Shown: positions 1-10,223 of the stretch, piece by piece
How positions within the stretch are numbered: the first letter of the stretch is position 1
Layout of the letters: each line of letters opens with the position of its first letter
Assembly (NCBI GenBank): GCA_039908285.1
Contig: JAMOBE010000059.1
Span: forward strand, 1-23,041
DNA: 23,041 nucleotides
Reading direction: 5' to 3'
Source of the DNA: JAMOBE01 sp039908285
GTDB lineage: Bacteria; Pseudomonadota; Alphaproteobacteria; Rhodospirillales; Rhodospirillaceae
Program-made: the position numbers and the translations under genes
Notes under the pieces: model-generated
Database searches by the model: none
Seen by the model: the letters and a program-made list of their open reading frames with translations, nothing else
What the model was told of the DNA's origin: nothing

Positions 1-16
1 CCCCCCCCTCACCCAA

Positions 17-46
17 CCCTCTCCCCCCTGAAGGGGGGGGAGAGGG
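17..46. repeat. GC-rich intergenic palindrome, copy 1 (hairpin)
   Basis: A 12-base arm CCCTCTCCCCCC and its complement are separated by a short TGAA loop. It lies 38 bases beyond the stop codon of the chemoreceptor gene. The 30 bases are identical to those at 12214-12243, and a diverged copy is at 13575-13601. The preceding bases CCTCACCCAA resemble the flank of palindromes I recall as common between genes in high-GC proteobacteria. It could act as a terminator-like stem for the minus-strand gene, but there is no T-run. Position and symmetry are seen directly; the function is inferred. Confidence 0.8.
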
Positions 47-83
47 CTTATGGCGTTTTCGGTGCCGGAGCGTCTTCACTCAC

Positions 84-1763
84 TCATCCCGTGCGCAGGG
101 TGGAGAGGAAGGTATCGACCTCCTTGTTGAGCGACTCGGCTGGCCGCGACAGGTCCCGGGCCGCCCAGATCACCGAAATCGCCGACCCAAATGAAGACGC
201 GGACGACTGGGTGACGTGGACGAGGCGATCGCTGACCATGGCCGCGTCCTGGGTCAGGCCTTCCACCCGCTCGGAGATTTCCTGGGTGGCGGAGCGCTGT
301 TCGTCGATGGACGTGGCTACGGTGTTGGCGATGTCGCTGATATTGCCGATGGTACGGCTGATGTCGAGGATGGCGTCGACGGCGCTCTGGGTGGTGTCCT
401 GGATGGCGGCCACCTGGGTCGAGATGTCCTCGGTGGCCCGCGCGGTCTGGCTGGCCAGGTTCTTCACCTCGCTCGCCACGACGGCGAAGCCCTTGCCGGC
501 GTCGCCGGCGCGGGCGGCCTCGATGGTGGCGTTCAGCGCCAGAAGGTTGGTCTGGCTGGCGATGGCGGAGATCAGCTTCACGACGTCGCCGATCCGCTGC
601 GCCGCGTCGGCCAGGCCACGCACGATGTCGTTGGTGTGCTCGGCGTCGCGGACCGCCTTGCTCGCGATTTCGGCGGAGCGGGCCACCTCCTGGCTGGCGC
701 CGACCACCGTCTGGGCCAGGCCCTCGGCGGCGGCGGACAGACTGCGGGCGTTGGTCAGGGTGCGCTCGGACGCCTCCGCCACCTCCATGGAACTGGCGGC
801 GCCGGTACCGATCTTTTCGCCCACCGCTCCAGCCGTGGTGACGATCCTGGCGGCACCCGTGTGCACCATGGCCGCCACCGACTTGACCTTGCTCTCGAAG
901 TCGCCGGCCAGCCCCATGATGTAGGCGCGGCGTTCCCGCTCGGCGTGCTGCTTTGTCTGTTCCTGCTCGGCGTGCAGCGTGTCCATCTTGATGGCATTCT
1001 CCTTGAACACCTGCACCGCGCCGGCCATGTGGCCGATCTCGTCGCCGCGATCGAGGCCGGGGACCTCGGTGTCCCGGTCACCCTGGGCCAGGCGCTTCAT
1101 GCTGGTGGTCATGGCGGCGACCAGCTTCATGGTGTTGCGCACGACGAAAAACGAGACGAGAGCAGAGACCAGAATGATGACGCCGGTAATGGACCCCAGC
1201 TTCGTCATATCCCGGCGGAAGGCGACAGCCACGTCGTCGATATAAATCCCCGAGCCGATCACCCAGCCCCATGGCTGGAAGCCCTTGACATAGGAGATCT
1301 TCTGCACGGGATCCTGGAGACCGGGTTTCGGCCACAGATAAGGCACCAGACCGGCCCCGTTCTTCTCCACCATGCGCACGAATTCCTTGAACAGGAACGT
1401 GCCGGCCGGGTCCTTGAACCCCGACAGGTCCTTGCCGTCAAGCTCCGGCTTGTAGGGGTGCATCACCATGGTGGGATGCATGTCGTTGATCCAGAAGTAC
1501 TCTTTCTCGTCGTAGCGGAGTGATTTCACCGCCTTCTTGGCGGCCTCCTGGGCGTCGGCGACGGAAAGGGCGCCGCTTTTCGCCATGGCCTCGTAGTGCA
1601 CGAGAAGGCTGTGGGCGGACTCGACCAGGTTCCTGGTCTTGACCTCGCGCGCCTCCATCATCTCGTCGTAGTTATGGCTCAGACTGAGGCCGGTGATGAC
1701 CAGCATCCCCACCAGCGACAGACTGGCGGTCAACCAGAGCTTGACGCTCAGAGTCATGTTCAT
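84..1763 (-). CDS. Methyl-accepting chemotaxis protein with periplasmic Cache domain
   Basis: This is an inner-membrane chemoreceptor that should signal through CheW/CheA to the flagella or a related output. In the 559-residue product, a first membrane helix is at about 8-28. A single Cache (sCache_2-type) ligand domain follows at about 35-185, with the typical YFWINDMHP and GWVIGSGIYIDD blocks. A second helix is at about 191-209, HAMP at about 210-265, and the MCP signalling domain at about 300-545. The signalling hairpin tip (NLLALNATIEAARAGDAGKG) is at 406-425. The start at 1763 is preferred over an upstream ATG at 1892 because an AGGGGA box lies just before it and the membrane helix follows directly; the extra 43 residues do not look like protein. 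The gene stands alone, with no che genes nearby, so the ligand is unknown. Cache domains of this class usually bind small organic acids or similar metabolites. Confidence 0.95.
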   Translation of the reverse strand: MNMTLSVKLWLTASLSLVGMLVITGLSLSHNYDEMMEAREVKTRNLVESAHSLLVHYEAMAKSGALSVADAQEAAKKAVKSLRYDEKEYFWINDMHPTMVMHPYKPELDGKDLSGFKDPAGTFLFKEFVRMVEKNGAGLVPYLWPKPGLQDPVQKISYVKGFQPWGWVIGSGIYIDDVAVAFRRDMTKLGSITGVIILVSALVSFFVVRNTMKLVAAMTTSMKRLAQGDRDTEVPGLDRGDEIGHMAGAVQVFKENAIKMDTLHAEQEQTKQHAERERRAYIMGLAGDFESKVKSVAAMVHTGAARIVTTAGAVGEKIGTGAASSMEVAEASERTLTNARSLSAAAEGLAQTVVGASQEVARSAEIASKAVRDAEHTNDIVRGLADAAQRIGDVVKLISAIASQTNLLALNATIEAARAGDAGKGFAVVASEVKNLASQTARATEDISTQVAAIQDTTQSAVDAILDISRTIGNISDIANTVATSIDEQRSATQEISERVEGLTQDAAMVSDRLVHVTQSSASSFGSAISVIWAARDLSRPAESLNKEVDTFLSTLRTG

Positions 1764-1911
1764 GATCACGCTTCCCCTGGAGAAAAGTTTTTCATCACCT
1801 GGAATCTCCGCACTGCCGATGGCTCGGTTGTGCCGATGCCAAACCAAACACCGCCAGCATAGACAGTTCCCCAGGGGCTGGAAAATATGCATTGCAGCAT
1901 ATCAGACGCAT

Positions 1912-3072
1912 TCAAATCCGCGCGACCCACACCGCGGTCAGGTCGTCCGGCAGTGGGCGGGGCACCGCGGCGAAGAAGGTGTCGAGGACGCCGCTCAGGG
2001 GATCTCCCGAGGGGTGGTGCAGGTTGTCCCGCACCAGAGCGAGCAGGCCGTCCTCGCCGAGACAGCGGCCGTCGGGGCCGTTGCAGTCGGTCAGGGCGTC
2101 GCTGTAGAGGAACACGAAGCCACCGCGCGGCAGGGGAACGGTGCGCGCGTCATAGGTCGTGTCGCCGGTCACCCCGAGAAACATGCCCTCGGAGTCGAGA
2201 AAGGCGACGGCGTCCCCCTCGCCGACGATGGGGCTCGGCGCTCCGGCCGACGCATAGGTCAGGGTGCTGGCACGAACGTCGATGATGGCGTAGAGCACCG
2301 TCGCGAACTGCCCCGGCGGCAGCAGGCCCTTGAGGCGGGCGTTCATCGCCTCGAGCCACGTCTCCGGCTCGGGATAGTCGCGGGGGGGAATCTGCTGCGC
2401 CAGCGTGTTCAGCCGGAACGTGTTGAGGGCGGCCGTGACCCCGTGGCCCGAGAAATCGGCGATGTAGAGGCCGACGCGGTCCTCATCGATCTCGACGATG
2501 TCCCAGATGTCGCCCCCAAGCTCCGACGAGGCCTCGAAGTGGCTGGTGATGCGCAGGCCGCGGGGCGTGGCGATGGCATCGACCCGCTCCCGCCGTGGAA
2601 TCAACGCCAGCTGCATGGTCCGGGCGCTGTCCAGTTCCTGGGCCACCCGCTGGCGATAGGCGCTGAGGTCGCGGATCAGCATGCGCTTTTCCAGGTGGAT
2701 GCGCACCCGGGCCATCAACTCGACGGGCACCACCGGTTTCGACACCATGTCGGTGGCCCCGGCGCGGAAGCTGTCGGCCCGCGAGTCGTCGCTGGTCAGG
2801 GCGGTCTGGATCAGCACCGGCAGGTCGAGCTGGGCGCGGTTGCGGCGCAGCCGCCGGCACATCTCGAAGCCGTCCATTTTCGGCATGCGGACATCAAGGA
2901 GCACCAGGTCGGGCTGGAACGCCTCCACCTTGGCCAGCCCGTCCTCGCCGTCGAGGCCGAACTCCACGTGGCCGACTCCCACTTCCCGCACCAGCGATCC
3001 CAGCAGCATCCGGCTGCCCAGGTTGTCGTCGACGATCAGCACGCGACAGTCCGCGAGGGAAATCCCGGTCAT
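1912..3072 (-). CDS. Response regulator with SpoIIE/PP2C phosphatase output (RsbU/RssB-like)
   Basis: This is a 386-residue cytoplasmic protein. Residues about 8-125 are a CheY-like receiver with the acidic pair D15-D16, phospho-acceptor D60 in VLLDVRMPKMDG, T90 and K112. A helical linker (about 125-160) leads to a PP2C-type SpoIIE phosphatase (about 175-385). The metal-binding motifs are visible as SELGGDIWD (D188), ADFSGHG (D206) and a late LYSDALTD. Known relatives dephosphorylate a STAS-domain antagonist once the receiver is phosphorylated. Its ATG overlaps the stop of the upstream kinase gene by 4 bases (ATGA, 3069-3072), so translational coupling is likely. The likely substrate is the STAS protein encoded two genes upstream. 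No cognate histidine kinase is adjacent. Confidence 0.92.
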   Translation of the reverse strand: MTGISLADCRVLIVDDNLGSRMLLGSLVREVGVGHVEFGLDGEDGLAKVEAFQPDLVLLDVRMPKMDGFEMCRRLRRNRAQLDLPVLIQTALTSDDSRADSFRAGATDMVSKPVVPVELMARVRIHLEKRMLIRDLSAYRQRVAQELDSARTMQLALIPRRERVDAIATPRGLRITSHFEASSELGGDIWDIVEIDEDRVGLYIADFSGHGVTAALNTFRLNTLAQQIPPRDYPEPETWLEAMNARLKGLLPPGQFATVLYAIIDVRASTLTYASAGAPSPIVGEGDAVAFLDSEGMFLGVTGDTTYDARTVPLPRGGFVFLYSDALTDCNGPDGRCLGEDGLLALVRDNLHHPSGDPLSGVLDTFFAAVPRPLPDDLTAVWVARI

Positions 3073-3875
3073 GTGGCGAATCGCAGGATGAGCCCTCGGC
3101 CATCGGCGTCCGTCGTCACCGATTCGGTCAGGGCATGGATGATGCCAAGGCCGTGAATCAGCAGACCATTGGCGGTTTCCTCGGGCTCGTCCGGCGTGAT
3201 GGCGGCGTCGGCGTAGCCTTCTCCCTGGTCGGTGACCACGATCTCCAGAAAACCCGGCTGCCAGGTGGCGGCGATCTCCACCCGCTGGCGGTGACGGACC
3301 GGATCGCGCAGGCGCTCGTCGAGAAGCTGGCAGAACTCGGCATAGCGGCGGAAGTCGTCCCGCATCTCGCTGTCCAGCCCCAGATTGCCATGCAGCAGGG
3401 CATTGGCGACCGCTTCGTGCAGGGCCAGCTCGACGCCCTCCCGCTGCTCCCCGGTCACCGCCCCCCGGGTTACCAGGCCGTCGCAGAACAGCATGGTGGT
3501 GGCGAGCTGGAACGCCGTCCCCGTGGTCAACCAGAAGTACAGGCCCCCGGCGGCGACGGTCGACTCGAACCGCGGTCCGGCGGTCACCTGGTGATCCTCC
3601 CCCGGCTCCGGGGCCTCCAGGTAGGCGGCGAAGGGCTGGCGCATGAGCCGGCCGAGATGGTCATCATCGACCGACGCCATGACCAGCACCGCCCCCGTAC
3701 CGGCGGCCGGAGCCTCGGCGTCGAGGACGCTGGTCACGGCCCCATGGGCCGCGGCCGCCCTGTCCAGGGCGACTTCGGAAACCCCGCTGCCGAAGAAGCG
3801 GTGGGCACGCCCGGTAGGAATGGCGTGTCCCCTAGTCCTGGATCGTGAACAGCGCGTCGAACCGCCCGAGGTCAA
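3069..3875 (-). CDS. RsbW/SpoIIAB-like ATP-binding serine kinase (anti-sigma factor type)
   Basis: The C-terminal half is a GHKL ATPase domain. The N-box is ELALHEAVANALLHGN (E154, N158), the G1 box TDQGEG (D216) and the G2 box HGLGI (G242). This matches the RsbW/SpoIIAB group, which phosphorylates STAS antagonists and may hold a sigma factor or another target. The first 130 residues hold an additional, unrecognised domain. The only early ATG (3875) lies 44 bases inside the STAS gene, and the residues it adds are Arg/Ser-rich and unconvincing. The real start may be a rarer codon near 3818, just after the STAS stop, where AGGGGA precedes an ATT. The stop overlaps the phosphatase start by 4 bases. 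Function is assigned from motifs and operon context; the start is uncertain. Confidence 0.8.
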   Translation of the reverse strand: MTSGGSTRCSRSRTRGHAIPTGRAHRFFGSGVSEVALDRAAAAHGAVTSVLDAEAPAAGTGAVLVMASVDDDHLGRLMRQPFAAYLEAPEPGEDHQVTAGPRFESTVAAGGLYFWLTTGTAFQLATTMLFCDGLVTRGAVTGEQREGVELALHEAVANALLHGNLGLDSEMRDDFRRYAEFCQLLDERLRDPVRHRQRVEIAATWQPGFLEIVVTDQGEGYADAAITPDEPEETANGLLIHGLGIIHALTESVTTDADGRGLILRFAT

Positions 3876-4137
3876 GCATGCGCTTCACCTGGCCCTGCGC
3901 CCCCCGCAGCACGAGCTGGAGCTTCTTGCGCTCCGCCGCCTCGCGGGCGATCAGGAACATGCCGAGACCGGCCGAGTCGACGAACTCCAGGCCCGAGAGA
4001 TCGAACACGATGCGCTTGGCACCGGGCTCGTCCATGAGCTGAACCACACCCCGAAACCCTTCGTGGTCGGCGAAGGTGAACCGACCGCGCAGCATGATTT
4101 CCTGCCCGGTGGATGTATTGTGGACCTTGTGCTCCAT
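3832..4137 (-). CDS. STAS-domain anti-sigma factor antagonist
   Basis: This 101-residue, single-domain STAS protein is of the SpoIIAA/RsbV type. The signature IVFDLSGLEFVDSAGLGMFL carries the probable phosphorylated serine, S55 in DSAGLG. The ATG at 4137 is preceded by GAGGGG at good spacing; an upstream ATG at 4278 adds 47 unlikely residues. It is the first gene of a three-gene operon with the RsbW-like kinase and the receiver-SpoIIE phosphatase. The expected cycle is that the kinase phosphorylates and inactivates this protein, and the phosphatase restores it. The final target (a sigma factor or another regulator) is not encoded in the window. Stop at 3832-3834. Confidence 0.93.
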   Translation of the reverse strand: MEHKVHNTSTGQEIMLRGRFTFADHEGFRGVVQLMDEPGAKRIVFDLSGLEFVDSAGLGMFLIAREAAERKKLQLVLRGAQGQVKRMLDLGRFDALFTIQD

Positions 4138-4327
4138 TGTCCCCTCGATATCCTGATCCTGCCCAGTCCCGCCCCGCTCAGTCGCGCCCCAGCCGTCGAG
4201 ACGCGGCGCGGCCCCTTGTCTGGCATCCGCTCGCACGATATGTCTGACAGGAAAGCAGCCGCGGATACCCTTCGTCAAGGCAATTGCGCGAAAACCGGAA
4301 CAATTACCGGGCTCGGGACTTGGCGTC

Positions 4328-4909
4328 TCAGGTGGGGGGAAACGGTGCGAGTGTGAGGACTTCGCAATTGTCCAGGCGTACCCCGGTCAGGAGGTTGAAG
4401 AAGGTGCCGTGACCAACGACGGCCAGGGTCGGCTCCGCCCGCTGTCGAAGCCAGGCGCGGAAGGCGGCGATGCGGGCCATAACCGCCGATTGCGGCTCGG
4501 GGGAAAAGGGGCGCTGAATGGTTTCGCGCCGCTCGGTTCCGTCCGTGTGCCACCATGGGTCCACCAGGTGATCGAAGCGGAGCATCGGAAACGTCTCCGC
4601 CAGGACCGACGGCGACCGGCCGACGTCGCAGCTCGACTCGAGGCTTTCCCGCAGCAGGGGCTCGACGACGATGGGCGCCCGGCCGTCGGCGAAGGCGCCA
4701 AGCGCCGTCTGGATCGCCCGGGTGAGCGGCGAGGTCACCACCAGATCCACCTCGAGGGCCGGCGCCCGCGTCCGCAGGGCCGCCACCTCCCGCCATCCCC
4801 GCTCCGACAGGGGAGCGTCGATCAGCATGGGATCGACCCACGGCACGGCGGCGCAGGCGGCGTTGAAGGTGGACTGGCCGTGCCGTATCAGGTGGACGGT
4901 TTGCGGCAT
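4328..4909 (-). CDS. Histidine phosphatase family protein (phosphoglycerate-mutase fold)
   Basis: This is a 193-residue protein with the family's catalytic set: LIRHGQST near the start (R9, H10), SPLTRAIQTA (R64), the acid E89 in LRESLESSCDVGRSP, and the second histidine H167 in VVGHGTFF. The CDVGRSP and PWWH segments place it with a subfamily of unknown substrate rather than with classical glycolytic mutases. The start at 4909 is only 2 bases after the stop of the SNF2 helicase gene (4912), so the two are almost certainly co-transcribed. Longer in-frame extensions into the helicase gene are shadow sequence. Activity as a phosphatase is likely; the substrate cannot be read from the sequence. 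Confidence 0.9.
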   Translation of the reverse strand: MPQTVHLIRHGQSTFNAACAAVPWVDPMLIDAPLSERGWREVAALRTRAPALEVDLVVTSPLTRAIQTALGAFADGRAPIVVEPLLRESLESSCDVGRSPSVLAETFPMLRFDHLVDPWWHTDGTERRETIQRPFSPEPQSAVMARIAAFRAWLRQRAEPTLAVVGHGTFFNLLTGVRLDNCEVLTLAPFPPT

Positions 4910-4911
4910 CG

Positions 4912-8253
<3,342 letters not shown>

Positions 8254-8331
8254 GCCGGGAGGGTTCCGATGCAGGGAGGGGGGCGAGGGGACATCATGAC
8301 ACCGTCCGTCGGCCGGTGTAGGCTTGACCCC

Positions 8332-9513
8332 ATGTTTGTCGAATTTTTCTTCGCGTTGCGCAAGGGCGGCGTTCCGGCCTCGCTCAATGAGTATCTCACC
8401 CTCCTCGCCGCCATGGAGCGGGGGGTGGCCGGCTATGGCGTCCAGCGGTTCTATTACCTCAGCCGCTCGTGTCTGGTGAAGGACGAGCGCAATCTGGACC
8501 GCTTCGACCGGGTGTTCGGGACGGTCTTCAGGGGACTGGACCCGGGCGGCGCCGAGAGCCTGGTCCCGGACATTCCCGACGACTGGCTCCGGCGCATGTC
8601 CGAGCTGTACCTGACCGAGGAGGAACGCCAGGCCATCGCCGCCCTGGGCGGCTGGGAGACGCTGATGGAAACCCTGCGCCGGCGCCTCGAAGAACAGCAC
8701 GAGCGCCACCAGGGGGGCTCCCACTGGATCGGCACCGCCGGCACCTCGCCGTTCGGGGCCCATGGCTACAACCCCGAGGGCGTGCGCGTCGGCCAGCACG
8801 AAAGTCGTCACCGCCGCGCCGTCAAGATCTGGGACCGCCGCGAGTTCCGCAACCTGGACGACACCGTCGCCCTTGGCACCCGCAACATCAAGATCGCCCT
8901 GCGGCGGCTGCGCCGATTCGCCCGCGAGGGTGCCGCGACCGAACTCGACCTCGACGCCACCATCCACGCCACGGCCCAGCGGGGCGGCATGCTCGACCTC
9001 AGGATGGTGCCGGAGCGCCACAATACGGTGAAGGTGCTGCTGTTCCTCGACAGTGGTGGCTCGATGGACGACCACGTCCGCACCATGGCCGAGCTGTTCT
9101 CGGCGGCGCGCAGCGAGTTCAAGCATCTCGAGCACTTCTATTTCCACAACTGCGTCTACGAGACGGTGTGGCGCGACAACATCCGCCGCCACGACGAGCG
9201 CACCCCGACCGACGAGATCATCCGCACCTTTCCCGGCGACTACCGGCTGGTCTTTGTCGGCGACGCCTCCATGGGTCCCTACGAAATCAGCCACCCGGGC
9301 GGCAGCATCGAGCACTGGAACCGGGAAGCGGGAGCGGAGTGGATGACCCGGCTGCTGGACGCCTTCCCCCACGCGGTCTGGCTCAATCCGGTGGAGCAGG
9401 CGTTCTGGCGCCACACCCAGTCCATCGGCATGATGGCCCGGCTGCTGGACGGCCGCATGTTCCCCCTGACCCTCGACGGCCTCGACCGCGCCATGCGGGC
9501 GCTGAAGGGGTGA
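8332..9513 (+). CDS. CoxE-like von Willebrand factor A domain protein
   Basis: This is a 393-residue cytoplasmic protein of the COG3825 (VWA, CoxE-like) family. The N-terminal region (about 1-110) is helical. A basic Arg-rich stretch lies at about 155-200. The VWA domain begins around 230 with VLLFLDSGGSMDDH, a MIDAS-type metal site written D240-S-G-G-S244, followed by the FVGDASMGPYEI strand (D311). Relatives usually sit beside a MoxR AAA+ ATPase and act as a chaperone pair in cofactor or metal insertion. No MoxR gene is present here. The start at 8332 fits the usual family beginning, MFVEFFFALR. An in-frame ATG at 8296 has a better ribosome site (GAGGGG) and would add 12 residues, so the start is not settled. 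Confidence 0.88.
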   Translation: MFVEFFFALRKGGVPASLNEYLTLLAAMERGVAGYGVQRFYYLSRSCLVKDERNLDRFDRVFGTVFRGLDPGGAESLVPDIPDDWLRRMSELYLTEEERQAIAALGGWETLMETLRRRLEEQHERHQGGSHWIGTAGTSPFGAHGYNPEGVRVGQHESRHRRAVKIWDRREFRNLDDTVALGTRNIKIALRRLRRFAREGAATELDLDATIHATAQRGGMLDLRMVPERHNTVKVLLFLDSGGSMDDHVRTMAELFSAARSEFKHLEHFYFHNCVYETVWRDNIRRHDERTPTDEIIRTFPGDYRLVFVGDASMGPYEISHPGGSIEHWNREAGAEWMTRLLDAFPHAVWLNPVEQAFWRHTQSIGMMARLLDGRMFPLTLDGLDRAMRALKG

Positions 9514-9543
9514 GGGTGGAACCCGGCTGATGATCGCAGGTCG

Positions 9544-9572
9544 TTGACACCCGGAGTCAAGCGCCTCATGTT
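9544..9572 (+). promoter_or_regulatory. Candidate sigma70-type promoter for the lipoprotein/OGT genes
   Basis: A perfect TTGACA (-35) at 9544-9549 is followed after 17 bases by CATGTT (9567-9572), which matches three of six -10 positions. It lies in the 105-base gap before the lipoprotein start at 9619. The -35 also forms one arm of TTGAC-N7-GTCAA. It is a sequence match only. Confidence 0.35.
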
Positions 9573-9618
9573 TGCCGGACAGGGCTTTGGGGCAGGGACG
9601 CCTTTCGGGAGAACCAAC

Positions 9619-10209
9619 ATGGGTTTCAGGCATTTCATCGGCGTGGTTGTGGTGGCGGTGCTGATGGTCGGGTGCAGCAGTCCGCCGCCGCCCATTCAGG
9701 TGCTGCCGGACCTGCGCTTTACCGACAAGCCGCCGTTCAGCCTGGATGTGGCCCGCATCGAGGTGGTTTCCGCCTACAAGGCGCCCTTCAAGGAACCCAA
9801 CATCGAGCATCTGATGCCGGTGCCACCAGAGCGGGCGGCCATGAACTGGGCCAACGATCGCCTGAAGGCCGTCGGCCGTGCCAACACGGCCCGCTTCATC
9901 GTCCGTGACGCCAGCGTGGTGGAGAAGAGCCTGAAGGTGGACGAGGGTGTCTCCGGCCTGTTCAAGAAGGAGCAGTCGGAGCGCTATGAGGGTAGACTCG
10001 AAGTTGTGCTGGAAATCCGCGACGAGCACGGCCGCGTGGTCGGCGAGGCCTCCGCCAGCGCCTGGCGCAGCCGCACCGTACCCGAAGACATCACCATCGC
10101 CCAGCGGGAAAAGATGTGGTACGAGCTGACCCAGGCCCTGGCTGGCGACATGAACACCCTGCTCGAGACCAACATGCGCCAGTACATCGCCAGATTCCTG
10201 GTGCTGTAG
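9619..10209 (+). CDS. Putative outer-membrane/periplasmic lipoprotein
   Basis: This 196-residue protein has a clear lipoprotein signal: a basic start (MGFRHF), a hydrophobic stretch (IGVVVVAVLM) and a lipobox VGC with the lipidated cysteine at about residue 20, followed by SSPPPP. The mature part is a mixed alpha/beta domain (DVARIEVVSAY, ARFIVRDASVVE, YEGRLEVVLEIRD) with a helical C terminus. I do not recognise a named family, though similar small lipoproteins occur in Rhodospirillales-type genomes. The start at 9619 has GGGAGA at good spacing; the frame is open upstream from a TTG at 9544 but that part lacks sense. It ends 14 bases before the OGT-like gene and is probably co-transcribed with it. 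The function is unknown. Confidence 0.85.
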   Translation: MGFRHFIGVVVVAVLMVGCSSPPPPIQVLPDLRFTDKPPFSLDVARIEVVSAYKAPFKEPNIEHLMPVPPERAAMNWANDRLKAVGRANTARFIVRDASVVEKSLKVDEGVSGLFKKEQSERYEGRLEVVLEIRDEHGRVVGEASASAWRSRTVPEDITIAQREKMWYELTQALAGDMNTLLETNMRQYIARFLVL

Positions 10210-10223
10210 GCGGTATTTTCCCG

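Noticed and set aside
216..1523. Long open frame on the plus strand across the chemoreceptor gene
   Set aside because: It is a Gly/His/Asp-rich shadow of a well-defined gene on the other strand, a usual effect of high GC.
1845..1871. EcfG-like promoter (GGAAC with GTT downstream) before the chemoreceptor gene on the minus strand
   Set aside because: The spacer is about 15 bases before TGTT instead of 16-17 before CGTT, so the match is too weak to call.
4240..4278. TTGACG on the minus strand as -35 of a promoter for the STAS operon
   Set aside because: No acceptable -10 hexamer is found at 16-18 bases spacing.
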